Shown: positions 25,128 through 33,629 of the stretch, one piece after another
Layout of the letters: each line of letters begins with the position of its first letter
Position numbering within the stretch: the stretch's first letter is position 1
Assembly (NCBI GenBank): GCA_963809795.1
Contig: CAWELN010000007.1
Span: forward strand, 124,001-188,000
Length of the DNA: 64,000 bases
Reading direction: 5' to 3'
Source of the DNA: DASUAS01 sp963809795
GTDB taxonomy: Bacteria; Actinomycetota; Acidimicrobiia; IMCC26256; DASPTH01
Notes under the pieces: model-generated
The model's database searches: none
Seen by the model: the letters and a program-made list of their open reading frames with translations, nothing else
Told to the model about the DNA's origin: nothing
Position numbers and translations under genes: made by a program

Positions 25128-27941
25128 ATGGCACTGGCGCCGGAGCAGGTCGGGATCGGTATCCGTCGGCACTTCACCGAACCGGGCGTCCACCCCTACG
25201 ACACCCTCGAGTGGGAACGACGCGAGGCGCGGATCCCGAACTGGAAGGACGGCACCGACGCCTTCCTGCAGCCCGACGTCGAGTTCCCGGTCTCCTGGTC
25301 CCAGAACTCCACCAACATCGTCGCCCAGAAGTACTTCCGCGGCACCCTCGGCACCGACGAGCGCGAGACCTCGCTGCGCCAGGTGATCGACCGCGTCGCC
25401 GACACGATCACGTCGTGGGGCGTGAAGGACGGCTACTTCGTCGACGAGCAGGAGGGCGCCGCCTTCCGCAACGAGCTGAAGTACCTCCTCGTCACCCAGC
25501 GCGCCGCCTTCAACTCGCCGGTGTGGTTCAACATCGGCGTCAAGGGCGTGCCACAGCAGGGGAGTGCGTGCTTCATCCTCGCGGTCGACGACACCATGGA
25601 TGGCATCCTCAACTGGTACCGGGAAGAGGGCACGATCTTCAAGGGCGGCTCCGGGTCGGGCATCAACCTGTCGAACATCCGCTCGTCGTACGAGCACCTG
25701 AAGGGCGGCGGCACCGCCAGCGGTCCGGTGAGCTTCATGCGCGGCGCCGACGCGTCGGCGGGCACGATCAAGAGCGGCGGCAAGACCCGCCGCGCCGCCA
25801 AGATGGTCATCCTCAACGCCGACCACCCCGACATCGAGGAGTTCATCTGGTGCAAGGCCACCGAGGAGAAGAAGGCCCGCGCGCTGCGCGACGCCGGCTT
25901 CGACATGGACCTCGACGGTAAGGACTCCCACTCGATCCAGTACCAGAACGCCAACAACTCGGTGCGGGTCACCGACGAGTTCATGCAGTCGGTGGTCGAC
26001 GACGACGACTGGAACCTGGTCTCGGTCACCACCGGTGAGCTGATCCGCACGCTGCCGGCACGCGAGCTGTTCCGCCAGATCTCGCAGGCCGCGTGGGAGT
26101 GCGCCGACCCGGGCATGCAGTTCGACACCACCATCAACCGCTGGCACACCGCGCCCAACAGCGGCCGCATCAACGCCAGCAACCCGTGCTCGGAGTACAT
26201 GCACATCGACAACTCGGCGTGCAACCTCGCCAGCATCAACCTGCTGAAGTACCTCGACGACGACGGCACCTTCGACGTCGAGGGCTACCGGCACACGGTC
26301 GAGGTGATGTTCACCGCGCAGGAGATCCTCGTCGGCAACGCCGACTACCCGACCGAGAAGATCGCCGAGAACAGCCGCAAGTTCCGCCAGCTCGGGCTCG
26401 GCTACGCCAACCTCGGCGCGCTGCTGATGGCCCAGGGCATGCCCTACGACTCCGACGCCGGGCGGGCGTGGGCGGCGGCCCTCACCGCGCTGATGACCGG
26501 TCACGCCTACGCCACCAGTGCCCGCACCGCGGGTCGCATGGGCCCGTTCGCCGGCTACGCCGACAACACCGACGCCATGAACAACGTCCTGCGCATGCAC
26601 CGGGCCGAGGCGGCCAAGATCGACGAGGACCTCGTGCCGCCGGAGCTCCTGGGCGCGGCGCAGCAGGCGTGGGACGAAGCGGTCGAGCTCGGTGAGACGT
26701 TCGGCGTGCGCAACTCGCAGGCCACCGTGTTGGCTCCCACCGGCACCATCGGCCTGATGATGGATTGCGACACCACCGGCATCGAGCCCGACCTCGCGCT
26801 CACCAAGGCGAAGAAGCTGGTCGGTGGCGGCACCATGATGATCGTCAACCAGACGATCCCGCGTGCGCTGGCCAACCTCGGCTACTCCGACGACGAGTCC
26901 GAGGCGATCGTCGCCCACATCAACGAGCACAAGACGCTCTTCGGGGCGCCGCACTTCAAGGCCGAGCACCTGCCGGTGTTCGCGTGCTCGATGGGCGACA
27001 ACACGATCCATTACATGGGACACGTGAAGATGATGGGTGCGGTCCAGCCGTTCATCTCGGGGGCCATCTCGAAGACGGTCAACATGCCCGAGGACGTCTC
27101 GGTGGAAGACGTCGAGGAGCTGCACCTCGAGGCGTGGCGCCTCGGCCTGAAGGCCGTCGCCCTCTACCGCGACAACTGCAAGGTCGCACAGCCCCTCGCC
27201 ACGCAGAAGAAGGGTGGCGAGACCGGTTCACCGGAAGCGCTGGCCAACGCCATGCCGGCGCAGGTGGTCGAGCGCATCGTCGAGCACGTCATCGTGCAGG
27301 AGCCGGTGCGCCAGAAGCTGCCGCGCATGCGCAATTCGAAGACGTTCTCGTTCCGGGTGGCCGACTGCCACGGGTACGCGACCGTCGGCGAGTTCGAGGA
27401 CGGTCGCCCCGGCGAGGTGTTCCTCAAGGTCGCCAAGCAGGGTTCCACGCTGGCCGGGATCATGGACGCGTTCGCGATCTCGCTCAGCCTGGGCCTGCAG
27501 TACGGCGTGCCGCTCGAGGCGTTCGCGGAGAAGTTCACCAACATGCGCTTCGAGCCCGCGGGCATGACCGACGACCCCGACCTGCGCATCGCCACCAGCC
27601 TCGTCGACTACATCTTCCGGCGTCTCGTCGTGGAGTACGTGCCGTTCGAGACCCGGCGCGACATGGGCGTGCTGACGGTGGGGGAGCGCACCCAGCCGAC
27701 GCTGCCCGGCGTCGAGGAGGCGTCGACTCCGACCGAGACGATCTACGCGGAGCTCCCGCTCGACGACCAGCCGCCGTCGGCGTCGGTCATCACGCCGTCG
27801 TCGGAGCCGCCCCTGACCCCGGGCACGCACGTGATGCGCGCGTCGGAGACCGTGCTCTGCCACGTCTGCGGCGACATCATGCAGCGGGCCGGCTCGTGCC
27901 ACGCCTGCCCCAGCTGCGGCGCCACGAGTGGGTGTTCGTAG
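25128..27941 (+). CDS. nrdJ: Vitamin B12-dependent (class II) ribonucleotide reductase
   Basis: 937-residue adenosylcobalamin-dependent reductase making deoxyribonucleotides under any oxygen level. Visible signatures are the active-site cysteine in NPCSEYMHIDN, the allosteric/redox cysteine region QQGSACF, the phosphate-binding LAPTGTIG, and a C-terminal zinc-ribbon-like tail with paired cysteines (CHVCGD ... CHACPSCG ... CS) that re-reduces the active site. An upstream in-frame ATG at 25077 falls inside the NrdR box, so the start is placed at ATG 25128. It is regulated by NrdR encoded immediately upstream. Confidence 0.96.
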   Translation: MALAPEQVGIGIRRHFTEPGVHPYDTLEWERREARIPNWKDGTDAFLQPDVEFPVSWSQNSTNIVAQKYFRGTLGTDERETSLRQVIDRVADTITSWGVKDGYFVDEQEGAAFRNELKYLLVTQRAAFNSPVWFNIGVKGVPQQGSACFILAVDDTMDGILNWYREEGTIFKGGSGSGINLSNIRSSYEHLKGGGTASGPVSFMRGADASAGTIKSGGKTRRAAKMVILNADHPDIEEFIWCKATEEKKARALRDAGFDMDLDGKDSHSIQYQNANNSVRVTDEFMQSVVDDDDWNLVSVTTGELIRTLPARELFRQISQAAWECADPGMQFDTTINRWHTAPNSGRINASNPCSEYMHIDNSACNLASINLLKYLDDDGTFDVEGYRHTVEVMFTAQEILVGNADYPTEKIAENSRKFRQLGLGYANLGALLMAQGMPYDSDAGRAWAAALTALMTGHAYATSARTAGRMGPFAGYADNTDAMNNVLRMHRAEAAKIDEDLVPPELLGAAQQAWDEAVELGETFGVRNSQATVLAPTGTIGLMMDCDTTGIEPDLALTKAKKLVGGGTMMIVNQTIPRALANLGYSDDESEAIVAHINEHKTLFGAPHFKAEHLPVFACSMGDNTIHYMGHVKMMGAVQPFISGAISKTVNMPEDVSVEDVEELHLEAWRLGLKAVALYRDNCKVAQPLATQKKGGETGSPEALANAMPAQVVERIVEHVIVQEPVRQKLPRMRNSKTFSFRVADCHGYATVGEFEDGRPGEVFLKVAKQGSTLAGIMDAFAISLSLGLQYGVPLEAFAEKFTNMRFEPAGMTDDPDLRIATSLVDYIFRRLVVEYVPFETRRDMGVLTVGERTQPTLPGVEEASTPTETIYAELPLDDQPPSASVITPSSEPPLTPGTHVMRASETVLCHVCGDIMQRAGSCHACPSCGATSGCS

Positions 27942-27972
27942 CGAGAAGGCCGCGCCCCGGTGACACCCGATT

Positions 27973-27984
27973 GTGGTACACCAC
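27973..27984. promoter_or_regulatory. Small palindrome before the EthD-family gene
   Basis: GTGGT-AC-ACCAC lies 5 nt before ATG 27990 and overlaps a TACACC hexamer that could be the -10 element. The TGGT-N2-ACCA form resembles GntR/FadR-type operators. Binding is speculative. Confidence 0.35.
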
Positions 27985-27989
27985 CGTCC

Positions 27990-28295
27990 ATGCCCGTGAA
28001 GATCACGATCAACTTCTCCGATCCGGTGGATCCCGATGCGTTCGTGCGTCACTACGTGGACGTGCACGTGCCGCTCGTGAACGCGCTCCCGGGGCTGCGA
28101 GGCTTCGAGTACGGCCGGGCGGTGACGAACTTCGACGGTTCCCCGCCCGACGTGTTCTGGGTGATCTCGATGACGTTCGACGACGAAGCCGCCATGCATG
28201 CGGCCTTCGACAGCCCCGCAGGCACGGCGACCATGGCTGACATGCCGAACTACCAAGCCGGCTCGATGAAGTCCGTGGTCAGCGAGGTGCAGTAG
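27990..28295 (+). CDS. EthD-family / dimeric alpha-beta barrel protein
   Basis: 101-residue ferredoxin-like fold protein. HYVDVHVPLVNALPGLRGFEYG matches in spirit the EthD pattern (Y-x-x-x-H-x-P-L-x-x-x-x-P-G-x) and DVFWVISMTFDDEAAMHAAF the second strand-helix half. Relatives accompany P450-mediated ether degradation (EthD) or act as small cyclases or monooxygenases. No partner oxygenase is adjacent. Function is unassigned beyond the family. Confidence 0.75.
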   Translation: MPVKITINFSDPVDPDAFVRHYVDVHVPLVNALPGLRGFEYGRAVTNFDGSPPDVFWVISMTFDDEAAMHAAFDSPAGTATMADMPNYQAGSMKSVVSEVQ

Positions 28296-28316
28296 CCCTC
28301 GGCGTCCGCCCGATCG

Positions 28317-29624
28317 TCACTCGGTTCCGAACTCGAACTGGATGGTCAGCAGGTCCGTTCCGAAGCGCCGGACCGCGGCCTCGTGCGAACGTCTGCCGAA
28401 CGAGTCCAGCCGGGCCTGCGGATCGTCGTCGTCCACGATGCGGGCCTGGGCCGGGCGCCAACGGCGGTGCATGCGGACCCGGACGTCGGGGTTCGCTTCG
28501 AGGTTGCGCACGTACCCCGCGTGTCGGCCGTGCTCGGCGACCACCCAGCCGGTGTCGCCTTCGGTGCGCATGCCGACGACGTTGCGGCGCCGCTTGCCGC
28601 TTCGCCGGCCGGTGGTCTCGACGAGCACGAAGCCAGGCACGAGCCCGCACCACACCGCCACCTTCGCGGGCGGGTTGAGAAGAAAGCGCTGGATCCACCG
28701 GACGCGCCGCCGCTTCTGCGCCGCCGAGCCGTCTGCCATCGCAACCTCGTTTCGTGCTGGCGGGAGCGTCCGGTGCACCACTCGGACGACGAACGAGTCC
28801 GGAGCGCACCAGACGTCGCGTTCCTCGTACGGCCACGCGTAGGTCAGCGCGCCGTCGCGAACGCACTCGAGGAGTCCGGGCGCCCCCAACTCGTGCGCGG
28901 ACCACTCGTAGAGCTGTTGCAGTCTCGGCACGATGACTCCGTAGTCGACGAGTTGTCCGAAGCCGAGCTCGGCGTCGAGATAGGTCGCGACGCCGTCGCG
29001 GAGCGGATACTCGGCCGGCAGGATGCGCGACAGCTGCAGGAAGATCCCCGCCATCCCGAGTCGCGGGTCACCGAGGAGCGGTGCGAGCGGACGGAGCCAC
29101 CCGAGGGACAGCCGGGGCGCGGCGACCAGTGCATGGGTGAAGAGCACCCGACAGAGCACGACGTTCATGAAGAAGCGCTCGGCGGCATGCTCCGCTTCCG
29201 CCAGGTCGCGGTGCTCCAAGTAGCCGGCGACGACGCTCCCGTTGTGCGCGCGATACCAGGATCGGGCGCTGGGGTCGTCGACGAAGGCCATCCAGTGGTC
29301 GATGGTGGGGGAAGAGACGGGACCGGGCAGGCTCCCACTCAGCGCCACCGCCTCGCACCCGTCACGGAGGATGCGCTCGTTGACGGCCCGCCACCACGCG
29401 CTCCCCGGGCGCGGCGCGGACGGCGGCTGCAACACCTCGCGCCGCAGCTGCCAGCGCATGAACGACATCGCGGCGCGGCGATAGGGGAGGTGCCGCGGTG
29501 CTTCACCGAATGGGCCCCGGTAGCAGCGGGCCATCAGGGCCATCCGACCCTCGGGGTCGTCGCGCACGGTGGCGACGACCCCGTCCGCCCACGCGGCAGC
29601 GTCCGAGCTGCCCCGCAGCTCCAC
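28317..29624 (-). CDS. Uncharacterised N-terminal domain fused to a DDN-type nitroreductase/F420 domain
   Basis: 435 residues. The first about 290 are a helical domain I cannot assign (landmarks LPYRRAAMSFMRWQLRREVL, WWRAVNERILRDGCEA, WPYEERDVWC). The last about 130 match the deazaflavin-dependent nitroreductase family (NPPAKVAVWCGLVPGFVLVE, TTGRRSGKRRRNVVGM, YVRNLEANPDVRV). The two stand-alone DDN genes in this window (45582, 49015) lack the extension. The DDN fold suggests F420 binding; the N-terminal domain may bind substrate or membrane. The start is GTG (complement of 29622-29624) and is uncertain. It is a single-gene unit on the minus strand. Confidence 0.75.
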   Translation of the reverse strand: MELRGSSDAAAWADGVVATVRDDPEGRMALMARCYRGPFGEAPRHLPYRRAAMSFMRWQLRREVLQPPSAPRPGSAWWRAVNERILRDGCEAVALSGSLPGPVSSPTIDHWMAFVDDPSARSWYRAHNGSVVAGYLEHRDLAEAEHAAERFFMNVVLCRVLFTHALVAAPRLSLGWLRPLAPLLGDPRLGMAGIFLQLSRILPAEYPLRDGVATYLDAELGFGQLVDYGVIVPRLQQLYEWSAHELGAPGLLECVRDGALTYAWPYEERDVWCAPDSFVVRVVHRTLPPARNEVAMADGSAAQKRRRVRWIQRFLLNPPAKVAVWCGLVPGFVLVETTGRRSGKRRRNVVGMRTEGDTGWVVAEHGRHAGYVRNLEANPDVRVRMHRRWRPAQARIVDDDDPQARLDSFGRRSHEAAVRRFGTDLLTIQFEFGTE

Positions 29625-29697
29625 GCGTTGCGTGGAGGGTCGGCCGGTCCATCCCCGGAGGGTACCGAGGCGACCGATCAGGCGTCGCCGACGACGA

Positions 29698-30030
29698 TCA
29701 GCTCTCCAGGAAGGTGAGCAGGTCGTTGTTGACCTGGTCCTGGTGCGTCGCGGTGAGACCGTGCGGCGCGCCCGGGTAGTAGATGTCCTTGGCGTCCTTG
29801 ACGATCTGCGCGGTGCGCTCCGTGTTGTTGACGGGAACGACCTGGTCGTCGTCGCCGTGGATCAGGAGCGTCGGGATGTCGAAGCGCTCGAGATCCTGCG
29901 TGAAGTCGCTCTCACCCAAGGACTCGACGCACTCGTACGAGTTCTTCAGGCCCGACTGCATGGACTCGCGCCAGAACTCGTCGAGCACGCCCTGCGACAC
30001 GTTCGCGTCCGGTCGGCCTCCCCAGTCCGC
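29698..30030 (-). pseudogene. C-terminal remnant of a haloperoxidase/esterase-type alpha/beta hydrolase
   Basis: The frame encodes only the last about 110 residues of a family normally about 275 long. GGRPDANVSQGVLDEFW leads into FDIPTLLIHGDDDQVVP, which has the catalytic Asp region, and GAPHGLTATHQDQ, which has the catalytic His. The nucleophile half is missing. Homology-like sequence can be followed to about 30030 and then stops before the divergent VOC gene at 30106. This is a 5'-truncated pseudogene; the internal GTG at 30000 could start a peptide but not an active enzyme. Confidence 0.8.
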
Positions 30031-30105
30031 TCCCCAGCCGGCTGGGGGCCTCTCACCGACTCGATGCGGAGCCCGCCCACGCGGGCCGTGTGGAACACTC
30101 GCCGC

Positions 30106-30928
30106 GTGTCGGACCCGATCCGTGCGCTACGCGTCGAGCACCTCAACATCGTGCACGAGAACTACGAGGTGACGGTCGAGCACTATCGGCGACTCTTCGG
30201 GGGTTTCGTCGTGTTCGACCGGTTTCAGCCGACGTGGCATGCGTGCCTGATGGAGGTCGGCGGCGTGCTCTTCGAGATCTTCGTGCCGATCGACTTCTTC
30301 CTGCACACGCGCTACGGGCCCCACTACCTCGGCGTCGAGTACCAGGTCACCGACATGGCTGCCGTGCGGGACACGCTCGCCGCACGAGGCATCCGCATCG
30401 CGCGGGACCTCGACGTCGCCGTGCACACGCATGCCGCCGACTGCCACGGGGTCTCGCTCGAGTTCTTCGCCGACTCGTTCCTCGACAATGAGGACCTGCT
30501 CGACCGGCCGATGCAGCCGCGCGGGGTACTGGCGTGACGAACACCCGCTGGGGCTCACCGGATTGCGCGGCTACACGGTGGCGGTGGCCGACCTGGCGAG
30601 TGCCCTCGCGGACTTCCAGGCCGTCCTCGAGCACGAGGTGATCTACGAGGTGCGTCGTGGGGAGGTCGCCGGGACGGGGGTGGGGCTCGTCGTGGGCGGC
30701 GCCGTGCTCGAGCTGGTGGCCCCGGACGGCGACGGGCCCCTGCAGCGGGACCTGCGAGAACACGGCGAAGGCATCCGGTCGACCGTGTTCGGGGTGCGCG
30801 ACCTGGACCACGCTCGCACGTACTTCCGCGAGCGCGGGGTGGAGCTGGTGCCCGGTACCGCCCCGGACGCGCTTGCCGTTCCGGCCCGAGAGAACCGGGG
30901 CGTGATCTTCGAGTTCACCGGGCCCTGA
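30106..30928 (+). CDS. Two-domain VOC (glyoxalase-fold) protein, split by one apparent +1 frameshift
   Basis: The first half (GTG 30106) is a VOC domain (ALRVEHLNIVHENYEVTVEH ... HGVSLEFFADSF). It stops early at 30537. In the next frame the sequence continues without a gap as YWRDEHPLGLTGLRGYTVAV and a second VOC domain to TGA 30926-30928. Removing one G of GGGG (about 30521-30524) gives MQPRGYWRDEHPLG and a 273-residue protein with two complete VOC units. AACACT ends 6 nt before GTG 30106. Metal-binding His/Glu positions are present, but the substrate is unknown. A sequencing insertion in the homopolymer is likely. Confidence 0.78.
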
Positions 30929-30963
30929 GCGCGCCGCGCCGGCGCACCGGTGCAGGTGAACGC

Positions 30964-31863
30964 CTAGTCGAAGAGGCCGAAGAAACGGGTCTCGATGCTT
31001 GCCCGCGGCACCGGATCGTCCACCGTCGGATCCTCGAACGAGACGTGCAGGGAGCTGGGCACGTCGGGACGCGATGAGTCGAAACCCACGAAGAGGAGCA
31101 GGTCGTCGATCGTGAGGTCGGGGAAGTACCACCAGTCATGGCGGTCGCTGTAGCGGCTTCCCTGCGATCGATACGTCACGTCGCTGCCGTCGGTGCCCAC
31201 GTGGTACACGAGGGGGACGATGTCGGCCGACGCCACCGTCCGCCAGTCGCAGATGGCGAGCGGGAAGTCCTGCGGCGGATCGCTGAGGACCCGCCAGGTC
31301 TGGTACAGCACGTACCGACTGAACGGCGCGAGCTCACGCGGGTTGCGTTCCAGGGTCTCGTGCAACTGCACGGCAGCCTCGTCGGCGTCGTAGTCGAGGT
31401 GAGCCCATCCGGCCGGCGTCATCATCCCGTCCCGGTCGGCCTTCTCGCTGTACCGCACGGTCGACGCGTGGAGCGGCAACACGTCGCGAGCGCCGGAGCG
31501 GGCCCGGATCACGGGGATCGTCTCGGCCCAGTAGTCGAACTCGATCTGGCGCATGGTCAGCAGCGGCTTCCGGGCGACGAGCTCGTCGAGTCGTTCGCGG
31601 GCGATCCGGCTCGGCGACGAAACGAGCTCGAGTCCTTCACGCGCCAACGACGGGGGGACGGCGGCGGTTCGACCGTCCCGGACCGGCATGGCGCGCCGCT
31701 CGACCGTCCGCTCGTCGAGGATCCGCGAGTCGTACTCCACCTGCACCGAGCGCAGCTCGCTCCGCAGGTACGGGATCTCGGCGGTGATGGTCCCGGCGGG
31801 GCTGCGAGCGGGCATGACACCTCCGGAGACCGGGATCACCTCGTCGCCGAAGCGTACGTTCAC
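30964..31863 (-). CDS. CmcJ/AsaB/NvfI-family oxidoreductase
   Basis: 299-residue protein resembling the CmcJ hydroxylase-like family (cephamycin C tailoring, AsaB and NvfI relatives). Landmarks are VLPLHASTVRYSEKADRDG, AHLDYDADEAAV (HxD), YVLYQTWRVLSDPPQDFPLA and AICDWRT. Members are thought to be Fe(II)/2-oxoglutarate-type or methoxy-forming enzymes acting with a partner. The start GTG at 31863 overlaps the stop of the SRPBCC gene (GTGA), so it is the fourth gene of arsR-AHSA1-SRPBCC-cmcJ. No antibiotic gene cluster surrounds it. The family call is moderately sure; the reaction is unknown. Confidence 0.7.
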   Translation of the reverse strand: MNVRFGDEVIPVSGGVMPARSPAGTITAEIPYLRSELRSVQVEYDSRILDERTVERRAMPVRDGRTAAVPPSLAREGLELVSSPSRIARERLDELVARKPLLTMRQIEFDYWAETIPVIRARSGARDVLPLHASTVRYSEKADRDGMMTPAGWAHLDYDADEAAVQLHETLERNPRELAPFSRYVLYQTWRVLSDPPQDFPLAICDWRTVASADIVPLVYHVGTDGSDVTYRSQGSRYSDRHDWWYFPDLTIDDLLLFVGFDSSRPDVPSSLHVSFEDPTVDDPVPRASIETRFFGLFD

Positions 31864-32339
31864 CCGTCGTGCGCCTCCACCCGGCGGGCGGTGTCGGCGT
31901 CGCTGCCGCGTGGGCTGCCGCGGCCGACTTCGACGTAGTCACGGAAGCTGACGAGGAAGTGGTCCCAGCCGCGGGTGCACATCTCGATGCAGTCCAGGTC
32001 GGGTGTCAGACCCTGGTGGCGGAACCGCAGCTCCGATGCGTCGCCGTCGACCGGAGTGATGGTGAAGGTCGGGCGCGTGCCCACCCAGTCGGGGAGGAAG
32101 TCGCAGGCGGTGACGGTCCAGTGCACCGATGTCGGTCGCGTTGCCTGATCGACGTGCATCACGCACGGTTCCGGGGGGTCGAACCAGAACGTGAGGTCGC
32201 CGCCGGCGGCGCCGGATCCGGTGACGTCGGTCCACCAGGCCGCGAGGCCGGAGAGGCTGGTGAGCGCCTCGAACAGCGCTCCGGGATCCGCGTTCACCCG
32301 GATGGTCTTCTCGTAGTCCATGCTCGGGGGTGTCTTCAT
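31860..32339 (-). CDS. SRPBCC/START-domain protein (AHSA1-like)
   Basis: 159-residue START-fold protein. YEKTIRVNADPGALFEALTS, GLAAWWTDVTGSG and the closing GWDHFLVSFRDYVE match activator-of-Hsp90-ATPase-like (AHSA1/SRPBCC) proteins, which bind hydrophobic ligands in a cavity. ATG 32339 overlaps the end of the preceding AHSA1 gene by four bases, and its stop overlaps the CmcJ-like start. Its ligand may be the substrate of the CmcJ-like enzyme or the inducer of ArsR; neither is shown. Confidence 0.85.
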   Translation of the reverse strand: MKTPPSMDYEKTIRVNADPGALFEALTSLSGLAAWWTDVTGSGAAGGDLTFWFDPPEPCVMHVDQATRPTSVHWTVTACDFLPDWVGTRPTFTITPVDGDASELRFRHQGLTPDLDCIEMCTRGWDHFLVSFRDYVEVGRGSPRGSDADTARRVEAHDG

Positions 32340-32761
32340 GAGGGGGCTTCCTTTCCGTTGGTGGTGCCCAGGAGCCGGGGGAGGTCCTGGGTGAGCTTCT
32401 GCTTCCAGCCGTCGTCGAACCCGGCGCGCTCGGCGACGGCCGGATCGTCCCAACCGTGGTGTTGCACGCGCAGGCGCGTTCCTTCGGGCTCGGGGAAGAG
32501 CTCGAACAGCACTTCGGTGTCACCGAACGCGCCCGACCACCGGCAGCGCAGCAGCCGGGGCTCGTCGATCTCGAGCACCTCGCCGCGGACCGTGCCGAGC
32601 TCCCGGGCGGTCTCGAGCACGAAGTGGCGGCCGACCTCCGGTGCGAAGTCGGTCGGCATGAGCCACGCGGAGAGCTCGTTCGGATCGACCAGCGCCCGCC
32701 ACACCCGCTCGGGGGGATGCGGGTACACGGCTTCGCGTTCGATGCGACGGTCGTGACTCAC
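32336..32761 (-). CDS. SRPBCC/AHSA1-domain protein
   Basis: 141-residue START-fold protein. RIEREAVYPHPPERVWRALV, ELSAWLMPTDF, GEVLEIDEPRLLRCRW and DDGWKQKL are standard AHSA1 landmarks. GTG 32761 overlaps the ArsR stop (GTGA). ArsR-AHSA1 pairs are common in actinobacteria and the partner usually lies immediately downstream of the repressor, as here. This operon carries two different START proteins in a row. Confidence 0.88.
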   Translation of the reverse strand: MSHDRRIEREAVYPHPPERVWRALVDPNELSAWLMPTDFAPEVGRHFVLETARELGTVRGEVLEIDEPRLLRCRWSGAFGDTEVLFELFPEPEGTRLRVQHHGWDDPAVAERAGFDDGWKQKLTQDLPRLLGTTNGKEAPS

Positions 32762-33096
32762 GGGTTCTCCTCGAGGTGGCGACCGAGACGGTCGAGGCGG
32801 TTGTCCCAGAATCGGTCGAGCGTGTGCATCCACTTCCGCACCTCGTCGAGGCGCTCGGGGTGGAGGTGGTAGCGGCGTTCACGCCCGTGCCGCTGCTCGC
32901 TCACGAGCCCGACGTCGCGGAGCACCGCGAGGTGCTGGGAGACCGCCGGCCGACTCACCGTGACGGTGGCCGCGAGCTCGCGCACGGGCTTGTCGCCACC
33001 GGCGAGCGCGGTGACGAGGGAGCGGCGGACGGGGTGGGCGATGGCGCCGAACGCATCGGCGATCGGGGGTGCGCCGACCGGTGACATGCCCACCAT
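32758..33096 (-). CDS. ArsR-family HTH transcriptional regulator
   Basis: 112-residue winged-helix repressor. AIAHPVRRSLVTALAGGDKP, VRELAATVTVSRPAVSQHLA and GLVSEQRHGRERRYHLHPER are the typical ArsR DNA-binding region. No CxC metal site is seen, so it is of the metal-independent type found with AHSA1 partners. It heads the four-gene minus-strand operon. The start is ATG 33096; a second in-frame ATG three codons later (33087) is possible. An inverted repeat lies at 33100-33119 for autoregulation. Confidence 0.9.
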   Translation of the reverse strand: MVGMSPVGAPPIADAFGAIAHPVRRSLVTALAGGDKPVRELAATVTVSRPAVSQHLAVLRDVGLVSEQRHGRERRYHLHPERLDEVRKWMHTLDRFWDNRLDRLGRHLEENP

Positions 33097-33099
33097 GAT

Positions 33100-33119
33100 A
33101 CGTAAGGAAAATCTAACGT
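33100..33119. promoter_or_regulatory. Probable ArsR operator
   Basis: ACGTAAG-GAAAAT-CTAACGT has arms matching in 6 of 7 positions around an A/T-rich centre, in otherwise GC-rich DNA. It begins 3 nt before the arsR ATG. On the minus strand it contains TTAGATT, a possible -10 element, so a bound repressor would block initiation. Confidence 0.6.
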
Positions 33120-33319
33120 GTCAAGCGCTCGGCGGGCCCGAGAATTGGTCCTCTGTTGTTCCGCCATTCATTGCGAACCAACCGCGGAACTGCTGTGCTG
33201 TTTGGCGCACGCACGAGCGTCGCCGGCCGTCCCCCACGGTCGGCGCACGGCAGGGAGGGGCACCCGCGATCGAGGTGACGACGCGGGGAAGCGTGCTCCG
33301 ACGGAAGATCGGAGACCCG

Positions 33320-33535
33320 ATGCCGAGGTTCGAGGAAGTTGCTGGCGCCGACGATGCTGCGCTGGCCCATCCGTTGAGCGAAGCACGAGCCCGTGCGCTC
33401 GCACCGACGCGGTTCCGGTCCGCCGCCATCCCCGACCGGCGGGCGAGCGCCGCCGGCGACGTGCTCGTCGTAGACCGACCGGCGCCGCGGGTCGATCCCG
33501 ACGAGCTCTGGGACCGCCTCGGCGACTTCGCCTAG
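33320..33535 (+). CDS. Small hypothetical protein (doubtful)
   Basis: 71 codons from ATG 33320 with coding-like composition, ending DPDELWDRLGDFA. I recognise no family. It occupies the stretch between the arsR promoter (33120) and the SDR gene (33630) that otherwise holds nothing I can assign. The part from 33121 to about 33230 is visibly less GC-rich than its surroundings, which may mark an old junction. GGAG lies about 6 nt before the ATG. It may be a real small gene, a fragment of one, or chance. Confidence 0.3.
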   Translation: MPRFEEVAGADDAALAHPLSEARARALAPTRFRSAAIPDRRASAAGDVLVVDRPAPRVDPDELWDRLGDFA

Positions 33536-33629
33536 CGCGGCGGCGGCGAGCCGTCGGACGCCGGTTCCCCGGACGGCGCGCCGGACCGGGGCTTTGCGCG
33601 TCGCCGGGCGGCTCGGCGAGGATCGGCGC

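Noticed and set aside
23142..27125. A 1327-codon open frame on the minus strand opposite nrdJ and neighbours
   Set aside because: His/Arg/Val/Asp-rich with no domains. It is the antisense shadow of the well-supported nrdJ, nrdR and cyclase genes caused by the high third-position GC content.
28383..29717. A 444-codon plus-strand frame opposite the DDN-fusion gene
   Set aside because: His/Arg-rich shadow without domains; the minus strand carries the recognisable DDN domain.
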